Assembly (NCBI GenBank): GCA_045046885.1
Contig: JASFYX010000003.1
Span: 1-27,247, forward strand
DNA length: 27,247 nucleotides
Reading direction: 5' to 3'
From: CG1-02-35-72 sp045046885
GTDB lineage: Bacteria > Bacteroidota > Bacteroidia > Flavobacteriales > Flavobacteriaceae
Made by a program: the position numbers and the translations under genes. The notes under the pieces were generated by a model. It worked only from the letters and a program-made list of their open reading frames with translations. It did no database searches and was not told the DNA's origin. Positions 8,714 to 16,848 of the stretch are shown piece by piece; the first letter of the stretch is position 1; the number at the start of each line of letters is the position of its first letter.

Positions 8714-9169
8714 TTATAGTGATACGATGACTTTGAATCATCATATCAACAGAAGGTAAAAACTTTAGTATAAATACTTTACAGTTTTATTGATTTTTTA
8801 TATAAAAAAGACTAGCTTCGCTTCACGCCAAAGACGGACAGGTATCGGATGATATAGCTTAACTTGTGCTGAATTTATTTCAGTATTAAAATCAGGCCAT
8901 ATTTTCTCCTTTGGGTACAAGCCGGTATAGAAATAAATTCACAATTATATATGATTTTCAGTGAATATATTCACCAATAAACATAACCATTAGTGAATGT
9001 TATCGTAAAAAATATTTTTTTTGTAAGAAAAATATGTATTTAAGAAGAACTGAGTTAAAAAACAAGTCTTTTTTAGTTTAATTTCGATACATAATTTTCA
9101 TCATAAGGAATCCCTAATTTAGCAATCTGCCATTACTCATACAATTTACCGATAAGCGTAACTCAAAAA
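8714..9169. other. 456-bp gene-free region with inverted repeats between convergent operons
   Basis: I see no convincing gene here. Besides the hairpin at 8720-8748, it holds an AT palindrome TTTTTTATATAAAAAA (8794-8809); CTGAATTTATTTCAG (8869-8883), a 5-5-5 dyad; the inverted partner of its core, GAAATAAATTCA (8930-8941), facing TGAATTTATTTC (8870-8881) across 48 bases; and a perfect palindrome GTGAATATATTCAC (8961-8974). The stretch 8810-8935 is richer in GC than its surroundings and could be the decayed remnant of an intergenic repeat element or gene. The remainder, to 9169, is AT-rich and featureless. Confidence 0.5.
8720..8748 (+). terminator. Hairpin just after the hydrolase gene
   Basis: TGATACGATGA (8720-8730) pairs with TCATCATATCA (8738-8748) in 10 of 11 positions around a 7-base loop. 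It begins 7 bases after the stop codon at 8711-8713. There is no strong T-tract after it, so it may be a weak terminator or a 3'-end stabiliser rather than a classic intrinsic terminator. Confidence 0.45.
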
Positions 9170-9835
9170 TTACACTTCTTTTTCCCCAAAAACCATAGCC
9201 TTAAAAATAAGATACTGCGCTACAATATAGCTAAGCATAACCATAAGGTTTAAAAATTCATTGGGTTTATAAAACTTATTTAAGGCTAACATTGTGTCTG
9301 AACTTATAAAAATAAGTGCCCCTATAAATAATACCAAAGCGGCTTTGGTTTTATTTTGCAAATAATTAGTCAAACTCAAAGCGCCAAAACTGGTAATTAC
9401 AATACCATAAACAATAACCGGAATTTGCATTTTTCCCAAATGCCCTTTTAAAACAAATAACAATCCGAACAAAAAGGCAAAGAAGATAATAAAGCTGAGC
9501 AGCATTTTGTTAATATCTGCTTTAACTATTTTTTGTAAAACCACTTTTATAAAACACAGATGTGCCAATAGAAAAGCACCGAGACCTAACATAAAATACG
9601 GCTTACCGCTAAAGAGCAAAAAGACATCGCCTAAAAACGAAAAGACAAGTGCTCCTACATACCATTTGTTTTTAAAAGGTACAAATAAGGCGTACATCAG
9701 TAAAATACTGGGTAAAATAAGCGGTTTAAAAAAGAGCCTTAAATAATACTTATCTAAAATAATGCCTAATATATCTAATAACGAAACGGTTATAAAAAGG
9801 GCTGTGGCAATTTTAAAATTTTTAGATACTTTCAT
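9170..9835 (-). CDS. YhhN/TMEM86-family integral membrane protein (lysoplasmalogenase-like)
   Basis: The 221-residue product has about eight membrane helices and the YhhN signature: a KP.ILPS-type motif near residue 37 and a GDVFLLFSGKPYFMLGLGAFLLAHL block near residues 69-93. Eukaryotic TMEM86B of this family hydrolyses the vinyl-ether bond of lysoplasmalogens. In bacteria the activity has been shown for only some members, so the substrate here is uncertain. The gene starts 1 bp after the stop of the 12-haem cytochrome gene on the same strand, so the two are almost certainly one transcript with coupled translation. That pairing is not one I know. No separate promoter is expected. Confidence 0.85.
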   Translation of the reverse strand: MKVSKNFKIATALFITVSLLDILGIILDKYYLRLFFKPLILPSILLMYALFVPFKNKWYVGALVFSFLGDVFLLFSGKPYFMLGLGAFLLAHLCFIKVVLQKIVKADINKMLLSFIIFFAFLFGLLFVLKGHLGKMQIPVIVYGIVITSFGALSLTNYLQNKTKAALVLFIGALIFISSDTMLALNKFYKPNEFLNLMVMLSYIVAQYLIFKAMVFGEKEV

Positions 9836-9836
9836 C

Positions 9837-11747
9837 TTAATTGAATTTTGGTATGATACATTTGTTACTTAACTTTTTAAGCTGATTTGCCAAGCCGTCT
9901 TTTAAAGCCTTTTGCATGACTTTACTGGTGGGTTTATGACATTGTAGGCACGTACCAACGGTTAAAATAGTTTTCTGTTCTTGTAGATTAAGAGGTCTAA
10001 AATTAGTGCGTGTACTGTAATTTTTAGAATTGTCTAAGCGTTGTAAAAAGGACATCCAAGCATCTTCGGGTAAACCATCATAAACATTAGCATCGTAAAA
10101 GGCTCTAAAAGTCCAATTAGCATTCTTTTTATTAAAAGTCAGCATACCTTTACCATAACCAATAGCCATTGGGTTTGTATGACACGACGTACAACTACGT
10201 GCTTTTTTACCAATGGTATGCGGTGCGTTTGGTGCGTATAATCTGTGGAAACTAGTACTATCTGAAGTGTTATCTGTAAAGCTACTGTGATCTATACTCA
10301 TAATCATTCCAGGAATGGCGGGTTCAATTTTTTTAGAATTTCCTTTAACGCGCACGCCCATAGTAGGCGGGCTTGCCCCAAATTCAGATACATATTCGCG
10401 CCACTGACCGATAGTCTTTTTATCTGATAATAAATCGTAGCCATTCTTATCGTCTTTATCAAATTGATTGTGGCATCCAATACATCTTGATGTCCAAGAA
10501 GCATGACACATATTACAACTCAAATCTTGATGCGCCTTATCTCTTGAACAGATTTCGGATTGCCTTTTTATAGGATGCAATTTTTTATCGCCTTTACCCA
10601 TTAAAAAAGCCTCCCCTTTATTATTCATAAAAGTATTTACCAACGGATTAGCGTCCTTTTTAGTAACTAAAATACGTTTATCGGCGTGCTTGTATTGGCG
10701 CAACATATACACCAAATTAGATTCCACATCTAAAGAATCAAAAGGTATGGTATTTGGTTTGGTTTTAAAATGACAATCGGCACACTGTATTTTAACAGCG
10801 TCCTCTTCGTGCAGATAGTCTTTACCATCGCCCATCACCTCGTGCGATGAATGACAATCTATACACAAAAGTCCTTTTGTATGATGCACATCTTCGATTT
10901 TTATCTTGTAAATACGCCCGTCATCAAGTGTTGTGAATTTGTTTATTTCTGAGGCTAAAATTGTGTCTTTTAATGTTTCTTGCCAGCCGATATAATTTGT
11001 CGCAATCCGGCTCGACCGACTGTGGCATCCAAAACAATGATTATTTGTAACATTTATATCACTTGATGGATGTATTGTTGGCAATTTATCTTTATTTAAG
11101 GTATAAATTTCTAATTCGCTTTTAGCGGATGCCGTATAATTAAGATGGCAAGCGTTGCAACCACCGCCGCGACTTTGTGTTGTGATACTGCCAAATTCTT
11201 TTTTTTCTGCACCTAAGTGACATTTGGCACATAGATTTTTAAGGTGCGTGTCTGAAGCGCTGTTTTTTAAATCCTTAATATGATACTGTATGTTGGGGGA
11301 GTTGGCCTCTGCAAAAATAAATTTATCTACCGCCACAATACCGCTATTTGTGGTCATAAGAGAGTGGTTAATTTTATTTAACTCACTTGGATGACAGGTC
11401 CCACAAGTTTCTTTGGCATTGCTTAAATTTCCGGGGATTTTAACCAAACCTTTATGAGCCATTTCTTTTTGAGTAGCTGTACCATTTCCTAAATGACATG
11501 GGGTACATCCTATAACTTTAGGGTCGTGAAAATTTGAAAATCCTGTTGTTTGTTGATGACACTTTAAACATGATTCGGTCTTAGGATTTAATGTAGAATA
11601 ATCAGAATTATTAGAACTATTTTGAGATAAATTGCCATAAGAATATAATCTATAAATAAATAGGCTTATTATAAAAAGAATTGAAACAATTATCACATAT
11701 AAAAATAAGCTCTTATTTAATAAATTATTTTTTTTATCTTTACTCAT
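9837..11747 (-). CDS. Membrane-anchored 12-haem cytochrome c
   Basis: The 636-residue protein has a short lysine-rich N-terminus, one membrane helix (about residues 13-33), and a large domain that should be periplasmic. I count twelve CXXCH haem-attachment motifs: CLKCH, CTPCH, CGTCH, CAKCH, CNACH, CFGCH, CIDCH, CADCH, CNMCH, CIGCH, CTSCH and CLQCH. Two cysteines lie outside them (EICSRD and SNKCII). There is no CXXCK or CX15CH motif, so it is neither octahaem tetrathionate reductase nor MccA sulfite reductase by motif. It is transcribed divergently from the Psr-type operon across a 178-bp region with two dyads, which suggests electron exchange with that complex or use of a sulfur or extracellular substrate. 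Haem attachment requires cytochrome c maturation genes, which are not in this window. Precise function is unknown. Confidence 0.9.
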   Translation of the reverse strand: MSKDKKNNLLNKSLFLYVIIVSILFIISLFIYRLYSYGNLSQNSSNNSDYSTLNPKTESCLKCHQQTTGFSNFHDPKVIGCTPCHLGNGTATQKEMAHKGLVKIPGNLSNAKETCGTCHPSELNKINHSLMTTNSGIVAVDKFIFAEANSPNIQYHIKDLKNSASDTHLKNLCAKCHLGAEKKEFGSITTQSRGGGCNACHLNYTASAKSELEIYTLNKDKLPTIHPSSDINVTNNHCFGCHSRSSRIATNYIGWQETLKDTILASEINKFTTLDDGRIYKIKIEDVHHTKGLLCIDCHSSHEVMGDGKDYLHEEDAVKIQCADCHFKTKPNTIPFDSLDVESNLVYMLRQYKHADKRILVTKKDANPLVNTFMNNKGEAFLMGKGDKKLHPIKRQSEICSRDKAHQDLSCNMCHASWTSRCIGCHNQFDKDDKNGYDLLSDKKTIGQWREYVSEFGASPPTMGVRVKGNSKKIEPAIPGMIMSIDHSSFTDNTSDSTSFHRLYAPNAPHTIGKKARSCTSCHTNPMAIGYGKGMLTFNKKNANWTFRAFYDANVYDGLPEDAWMSFLQRLDNSKNYSTRTNFRPLNLQEQKTILTVGTCLQCHKPTSKVMQKALKDGLANQLKKLSNKCIIPKFN

Positions 11748-11925
11748 AATACAAAGCTACGACTATTAAATCAAAAACATATAAACAACTATCAATTAGT
11801 TTTTTATAAGTTATAAGTAACAATTGTTACCTTTAAAGCGCTGATTTTATGATTTTTATCATATCGGCAAATTTAGGGAATAATTAATTTTATAATCTCA
11901 AAATAAGCGTTAATTTTTAACAATA
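11748..11925. promoter_or_regulatory. Divergent promoter region between cytochrome and psr-type operons
   Basis: Two perfect dyads are present. GTAACAATTGTTAC (11817-11830) has a 5-4-5 plan. TATGAT-TTTT-ATCATA (11848-11863) contains TGAT-N4-ATCA (11850-11861), the core of FNR/CRP-family sites. TAATTTTA (11885-11892), close to the TAnnTTTG -7 element of Bacteroidota, starts 23 bp after the second dyad, which would put the dyad near -41 for the rightward operon. On the other strand, TAAATTTG (complement of 11868-11875) fits a -7 element for the cytochrome gene, so the same dyad would lie near that start point. Assignments of regulator and start sites are inference. Confidence 0.6.
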
Positions 11926-14166
11926 ATGAAAACTTCTAGACGACAATTTATCAAAATTTCATCGCTCGGTGTTGGTGGTGTAGCACTGGCTAGCTCTGCC
12001 ATAAATCCTATTGGTTCTTCGGCTTTTATAGACGAATTAATAGAATGCAACCCAAGTACAGACTTAAAACGAACCGCTACTTATTGCGAAGTTTGTTTTT
12101 GGAAGTGTGCCGGTTGGGCTTACACCGATGAAAACAACAATATAATAAAGCTAAAAGGAAATGACATTGACCCACATTGTCACGGCAGATTGTGCCCCAG
12201 AGGTACAGGTGGTTTGGGTATGTACAATGATACCGACCGCTTAAAAACACCTCTTATAAGGGTGACAAAAGATGGTAAATCTACTTTTAGAAAAGCCTCT
12301 TGGGAAGAAGCTTTAGACCTTATAGCTTCTAAAATGAAAGACGTTAAGTCTAAATATGGTGCAGAGAGTTTTGCACTTCTCAAACACGGTTCTCCGGGAA
12401 GTCATTTAGAACACCTCTTTAAAGCTTATGGCTCTGATACCATTGCAGAACCTGCTTACGCCCAATGTCGTGGCCCTAGAGAAACAGGATTCGGATTGAC
12501 ATTTGGCTCTTGGATTGGTTCACCCGAACCGACCGATATTAGAGATACCAAATGTTTGGTACTTATTGGTTCTCATATTGGCGAAAATATGCACAACAGT
12601 CAGGTGCAAGAAATGTCTGATGCCATAGACAATGGGGCTACCATTATAACTGTAGATCCCAGACTCTCTACTGCCGCCAGTAAATCTGAGCATTGGTTGG
12701 CTATAAAACCTTCGACCGATATTGCGCTTTTATTAGCTTGGATGCATGTTCTTATTTACGAAAATCTTTATGACAAAGCCTACATAAAAAAATACGGTTA
12801 TGGTTTTAAAGAGCTCAAAGAACACGTTAAAAACTTCACACCCGAGTGGGCTTATGGTATAACAACCATTAAACCCGAAGAAATAAGAAAAACAGCCCGC
12901 CTAATGGCAGCAGCGGCTCCTGCGGTAATTGTACATCCCGGACGTCACGTGGTTTGGTATGGTGACGATTCGCAAAGAGAACGTGCTATTGCCATGTTAA
13001 ATGGTCTTTTGGGTTCTTGGGGAAAACGCGGTGGTTTTTATTTTAAAGAAAAAGTAAAATTACCTAAATATCCACATCCAAAATATCCTAAACCAAAATG
13101 GGGATGGGAAGAAATAGGTGAAAAATATCCTTATGCCGAAATGGGCATTACATCAGAATTGATAAAAGCATCTATCCCTGGCGAAGATGACAAACATCCT
13201 ATAAAAGCTTGGATAATTGCTGGTACAAACTTAATTAATACCGTACCGCAACGCGAAATGATTCTTAAAGCTATGGATGCTGTTGAATTTATTGCCGTTG
13301 TTGATACAATGCCTATGGAAATTACCGGTTATGCCGATGTAGTTTTACCAGAATGTACTTATTTAGAACGTTATGATGGTATTAGAAATGCCTCAAAAAG
13401 AGAACCTTCACTGGCTTTAAGACAACCTGTTGTTAAACCTAAATACAAAACACAACCCGCTTGGTGGATTAGCAAACAACTAGGAGAACGCCTTGGCTTA
13501 CACGATTATTTTAATTACAACAATTTAGAAGATGTTATTAAATGGCAATTAAAACAAGTGGGCTCTTCTCTAGAAGAAATGAAAAATTTAGGTGTTAAAA
13601 AATTCAAAAGAACAACACCTCTTTATATGGAAGACGGCGAAGATTACGAATTTGCTACCAATAGTGGTAAAATAGAATTCTTTTCAGACGATTTGGCTTC
13701 TAAGGGCTTCGATCCTATGCCTGTTTACAAAGCGCATCCTGAACCTGAACAAGGTTATTACAGATTAAATTATGGTCGTTCGCCTATGCACACTTTTAGC
13801 CGCACCATAAACAACCCTAATTTAAATGCTTTAAAAGATGAAAATAAATTATGGGTCAATCCTAAAGTTGCCAGAATAAACGGCTTGAGAAATAACCAAG
13901 TTGTTTGGTTAGAAAATCAGGATGGTATAAAATCTGTATTCTCAATAAAAGTCAGAGTCACCGAACGTATAAGATGGGATTCTGTTTATATGTATCACGG
14001 TTTTGGTCATAACAACAAAAAACTTACCAGAGCTTTTGGCAAAGGTATTAGCGATACACATCTGATTTCTAAAGTGGCTGTTGATCCATTAATGGGTGGC
14101 ACAGGACTTAGAGGTAATTTTGTAAAAATACTAACTGAAAATCCACATAAAAAAGCTGTAATATGA
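11926..14166 (+). CDS. Periplasmic molybdopterin oxidoreductase of the polysulfide/thiosulfate reductase type, catalytic subunit
   Basis: The 746-residue protein begins with a twin-arginine signal (SRRQFIK, residues 4-10, then a hydrophobic stretch), so it is folded with its cofactor and exported. A [4Fe-4S] site follows with C54, C57, C61 and C90 (CxxCxxxC...CPRG). C181 in AQCRGPRETG is well placed to be the cysteine ligand to molybdenum, as in PsrA, PhsA and TtrA. Length matches PsrA/PhsA (about 750) and not TtrA (about 1000). The gene overlaps the ferredoxin subunit by 4 bp and is followed by an NrfD anchor, the standard Psr/Phs plan. Whether it reduces polysulfide, thiosulfate or tetrathionate, or runs in the oxidising direction, cannot be told from sequence. 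The Tat signal argues against the cytoplasmic sulfite dehydrogenase SoeA. Arsenate reductase is a less likely alternative given the sulfur neighbours. Confidence 0.88.
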   Translation: MKTSRRQFIKISSLGVGGVALASSAINPIGSSAFIDELIECNPSTDLKRTATYCEVCFWKCAGWAYTDENNNIIKLKGNDIDPHCHGRLCPRGTGGLGMYNDTDRLKTPLIRVTKDGKSTFRKASWEEALDLIASKMKDVKSKYGAESFALLKHGSPGSHLEHLFKAYGSDTIAEPAYAQCRGPRETGFGLTFGSWIGSPEPTDIRDTKCLVLIGSHIGENMHNSQVQEMSDAIDNGATIITVDPRLSTAASKSEHWLAIKPSTDIALLLAWMHVLIYENLYDKAYIKKYGYGFKELKEHVKNFTPEWAYGITTIKPEEIRKTARLMAAAAPAVIVHPGRHVVWYGDDSQRERAIAMLNGLLGSWGKRGGFYFKEKVKLPKYPHPKYPKPKWGWEEIGEKYPYAEMGITSELIKASIPGEDDKHPIKAWIIAGTNLINTVPQREMILKAMDAVEFIAVVDTMPMEITGYADVVLPECTYLERYDGIRNASKREPSLALRQPVVKPKYKTQPAWWISKQLGERLGLHDYFNYNNLEDVIKWQLKQVGSSLEEMKNLGVKKFKRTTPLYMEDGEDYEFATNSGKIEFFSDDLASKGFDPMPVYKAHPEPEQGYYRLNYGRSPMHTFSRTINNPNLNALKDENKLWVNPKVARINGLRNNQVVWLENQDGIKSVFSIKVRVTERIRWDSVYMYHGFGHNNKKLTRAFGKGISDTHLISKVAVDPLMGGTGLRGNFVKILTENPHKKAVI

Positions 14167-14699
14167 GATATGCAATGGTTATAGACACATTAAAATGTGT
14201 AGGATGTAGCGACTGTGTAGTGGCTTGTCAAACAGAGAATAATGTCCCTATGGGATATTGTCGCGATTGGGTTACAGAATCGGTACACGGTGCTTATCCA
14301 CAAGTAGAATTAGAATTAAAATCAGAACGATGTAATCATTGCGATAATGCTCCTTGTGTACGTTGTTGTCCTACAGGTGCCAGTCATATTGTAGAAGGGG
14401 GTATTGTTTTGGTTACAGCCGATGAATGTATTGGTTGCGGTGCTTGTATAGAATCTTGTCCTTACGATGCCCGTTACCAACATCCTGATGGATTTGTAGA
14501 TAAATGCACATTCTGCCATCACAGATTAGAAAAAGGACAACTACCTGCTTGTGTAGAAGTTTGCCCAACTAAATGTATGTATTTTGGCGATTTAGACGAT
14601 CCTACAAGTGAAGTTTCTGAATTATTAAAAACCAGAAAATACAAAGTTTTAGCACCAGAAGCCGGAACCAGCCCTAATGTTTATTATTTAATTAAATAA
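14163..14699 (+). CDS. Four-cluster ferredoxin subunit of the Psr-type complex
   Basis: This 178-residue iron-sulfur protein passes electrons between the molybdenum subunit and the membrane quinone site. Four cysteine groups are visible: CVGCSDCVVACQ near the N-terminus, CNHCDNAPCVRCCP, CIGCGACIESCP, and CTFCHHRLEKGQLPACVEVCP. Together they can hold four [4Fe-4S] clusters, as in PsrB, PhsB and DmsB. There is no signal peptide, consistent with export together with the Tat-bearing catalytic subunit. The start overlaps that gene by 4 bp and the stop is 10 bp before the NrfD gene. A few residues (an extra cysteine in RCCP) vary from the commonest spacing but do not remove any ligand set. Confidence 0.92.
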   Translation: MRYAMVIDTLKCVGCSDCVVACQTENNVPMGYCRDWVTESVHGAYPQVELELKSERCNHCDNAPCVRCCPTGASHIVEGGIVLVTADECIGCGACIESCPYDARYQHPDGFVDKCTFCHHRLEKGQLPACVEVCPTKCMYFGDLDDPTSEVSELLKTRKYKVLAPEAGTSPNVYYLIK

Positions 14700-14709
14700 A
14701 ATTGAAATC

Positions 14710-15675
14710 ATGCAAGAAGAAATTTTCGTAAGCGGACGTCATTTACCACATATAGATCCACATTTAGAAATTTGGCATTGGGAAATATCACTCTATCTAT
14801 TTTTAGGAGGTTTGGCAGCAGGTATTTTATTTTTTGCCGCGTTATTCTATCTTTTAGGTAAAGAAAAAGAAATGACAGCTACTATAAAACAAGCTACAGT
14901 TATAGCGCCAATTGCTTTAATAGTTGGTTTGGCTGCTTTATTTTTTGATTTAACACACAAATTGTATGTCTGGCGCTTATACACAACCATAAGAATAACC
15001 TCACCCATGTCTTGGGGTGCTTGGGTGCTTTTATTAATTACACCTATATCTATGCTTTGGGTGTTTAGCTATTACAGAGAAGTTTATCCAAACCTAGAAA
15101 ATAAGTTACAAACGTTTAAACGGTTGAAATTTTTGAATTTGGAAGCCTTTGAAAAATTCTTAATTAAAAACAGGAAATTAATGGCCTATGCCTTAATTCC
15201 TTTAACCCTAGTTTTAGGCATTTATACAGGAATCTTATTATCGGCATTTAACGCCAGACCACTTTGGAATAATGCTATTTTAGGACCGCTATTTCTAACT
15301 TCTGGTCTGTCAACAGGAGCCGCTACTATTTTGTTGTTTTCAAAAAATCATTTTGAAAGACATTTAATAAGTAAAATAGATTTAGCACTTATCTTTATAG
15401 AATTAGCGCTCATTACCCACATGTTTATGGGTATGTATGCTGGCTCTCAAGTACAATTAGAAGCTATGCAAATATTAATAGGCGGTTCATACACCGTTAT
15501 GTTCTTTGTGTTTGTAATTCTTTTAGGATTAATTATTCCTTTCTTTTTAGAATTTACAGAAATTCTTGGCTTTAAAGTTCCTGTAATTGCACCCGCGCTT
15601 TTAATTTTATTAGGCGGATTAATATTTAGAATGGTTATGGTAAATGCAGGTCAGTTAACACGCTATTTATACTAA
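14710..15675 (+). CDS. NrfD/PsrC-family quinone-interacting membrane anchor
   Basis: The 321-residue protein has about eight membrane helices and begins with a short region containing HLEIWHWEISLYLFLGGLAAG, typical of NrfD/PsrC, where the first helix and the WHW/E segment help form the quinone site. A lone aspartate in FFDLTHK and the KLYVWRLYTTIRITSPMSWG block are also family features. It anchors the exported Fe-S/Mo dimer on the periplasmic side and exchanges electrons with the menaquinone pool. The gene lies 10 bp after the ferredoxin subunit and 18 bp before the first YeeE/YedE gene, so the complex and transporters are probably one transcript. Confidence 0.91.
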   Translation: MQEEIFVSGRHLPHIDPHLEIWHWEISLYLFLGGLAAGILFFAALFYLLGKEKEMTATIKQATVIAPIALIVGLAALFFDLTHKLYVWRLYTTIRITSPMSWGAWVLLLITPISMLWVFSYYREVYPNLENKLQTFKRLKFLNLEAFEKFLIKNRKLMAYALIPLTLVLGIYTGILLSAFNARPLWNNAILGPLFLTSGLSTGAATILLFSKNHFERHLISKIDLALIFIELALITHMFMGMYAGSQVQLEAMQILIGGSYTVMFFVFVILLGLIIPFFLEFTEILGFKVPVIAPALLILLGGLIFRMVMVNAGQLTRYLY

Positions 15676-15693
15676 TTAAAAAACTTATAAAAA

Positions 15694-16224
15694 ATGAAAG
15701 TTCATATTGAAAAAAATACACACGTATATTGGAATCCTTATTTTGGCGGATTTCTATTGGGCCTTTTAATCTTGTTTACTTTTTATATAACAGGAAGAGG
15801 TTTAGGTGCTAGTGGTGCATTTAAAAGTACCGTTGTAACTATTGTAGATGACATTGCACCTACACACGCAGAAAACAATGCTTATTACGATAAGTTTATT
15901 AAAGAAGATGATTCTCCTTTAAATACTTGGCTTGTTTATGAAGCTATAGGTGTTTTAATTGGTGGTTTTTTATCTGGCGCTTTAAGCGGAAGACTAAAGC
16001 TCTTTGTACAACATGCACCGGGAATCACCTCAAAAAAACGATTAGTAGTCGCATTAATTGGGGGTACGTTCTTTGGATTAGGGGCTCAGTTGGCTCGGGG
16101 TTGTACCAGTGGTGCCGCTTTAAGCGGAATGGCTGTACTGTCAACAGGAGGTTTCATAACAATGTTGACCATTTTTGGTAGCGCCTTTGCTTTTGCATAC
16201 TTCTTTAGAAAAAATTGGATTTAA
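15694..16224 (+). CDS. YeeE/YedE-family half-transporter, N-half-like
   Basis: The 176-residue membrane protein carries the YeeE/YedE signature GAQLARGCTSGAALSGMAVLSTGG near residues 130-153, whose cysteine is one of those used for thiosulfate relay in the full-length transporter TsuA. About five hydrophobic segments are visible, and a polar loop (residues 51-78) follows the first. Full-length TsuA-type proteins have two such repeats in about 350 residues. Here each repeat is a separate gene, and the second lies 21 bp downstream. The pair probably assembles into one uptake unit for thiosulfate or a related sulfur species. Its place after the Psr-type genes supports sulfur transport, but the substrate is inferred. 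Confidence 0.87.
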   Translation: MKVHIEKNTHVYWNPYFGGFLLGLLILFTFYITGRGLGASGAFKSTVVTIVDDIAPTHAENNAYYDKFIKEDDSPLNTWLVYEAIGVLIGGFLSGALSGRLKLFVQHAPGITSKKRLVVALIGGTFFGLGAQLARGCTSGAALSGMAVLSTGGFITMLTIFGSAFAFAYFFRKNWI

Positions 16225-16245
16225 AAATTAAAAAACAAAAAAATT

Positions 16246-16836
16246 ATGGGACCACTAATTCCTAACGGTTTAATTCCTCCAGAATGGAATTTTGTAATAG
16301 CTATCTTAATAGGTATTGCTTTTGGATATATTTTAGAAGCCTCCGGCTTTTCATCATCAAGAAAATTGGCTGGTGTCTTTTACGGCTACGATTTTGTAGT
16401 ACTTAAAGTATTCTTTACGGCCGCATTGGTGTCTGTTATCGGTATATATTATATGGATTATTTAGGTTGGATAAACATCGGCCAACTTTATGTACATCCT
16501 ACTTATTTATGGGGCGCCATTGTTGGCGGCATTATTATGGGCTTAGGCTTTGTAATGGGCGGTTTTTGCCCAGGCACAAGTCTCACTGCCGTTGCTATTG
16601 GCAAAATAGATGCCATGTTCTACGCACTAGGTATTATGCTAGGTATCTTTATTTTTTCTGAGTTTTTTAGCTTTTTAGAACCTTACTTTAACGGCTCTTA
16701 TTTGGGTCATATTACATTGGTAGATTCATTAGGCATCTCACCTTATTGGTTTATATTTTTGTTTTCTATTTTAGCAATAGTATCGTTCTATGTAGCCGAT
16801 TTAGTAAGAAAAAAAGTAACCAAAGTATTTTATTAA
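16246..16836 (+). CDS. YeeE/YedE-family half-transporter, C-half-like
   Basis: This 196-residue membrane protein is the partner of the preceding gene. It has EASGFSSSRKLAGVFYG near residues 28-44, and GFVMGGFCPGTSLTAVAIGKIDAMFYALG near residues 101-129, where the cysteine of GGFCPGTS matches the conserved sulfur-relay position of YeeE/YedE repeats. It has about five to six membrane segments and ends in a short basic tail. It is slightly longer than its neighbour and not closely similar to it, so the two are the distinct halves of a split transporter rather than a recent duplication. It is 12 bp upstream of the first rhodanese-like gene, which suggests that transported sulfur meets those proteins. 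Confidence 0.87.
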   Translation: MGPLIPNGLIPPEWNFVIAILIGIAFGYILEASGFSSSRKLAGVFYGYDFVVLKVFFTAALVSVIGIYYMDYLGWINIGQLYVHPTYLWGAIVGGIIMGLGFVMGGFCPGTSLTAVAIGKIDAMFYALGIMLGIFIFSEFFSFLEPYFNGSYLGHITLVDSLGISPYWFIFLFSILAIVSFYVADLVRKKVTKVFY

Positions 16837-16848
16837 AATTAAATTATT

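Noticed and set aside
9837..11747. Octahaem tetrathionate reductase or MccA sulfite reductase
   Set aside because: There are twelve ordinary CXXCH motifs, and no CXXCK or CX15CH motif. The CSRDKAH segment is not a haem motif.
11926..14166. Cytoplasmic sulfite dehydrogenase SoeA, or TtrA tetrathionate reductase
   Set aside because: A clear Tat signal argues against SoeA, and the length of 746 residues argues against TtrA, which is near 1000.
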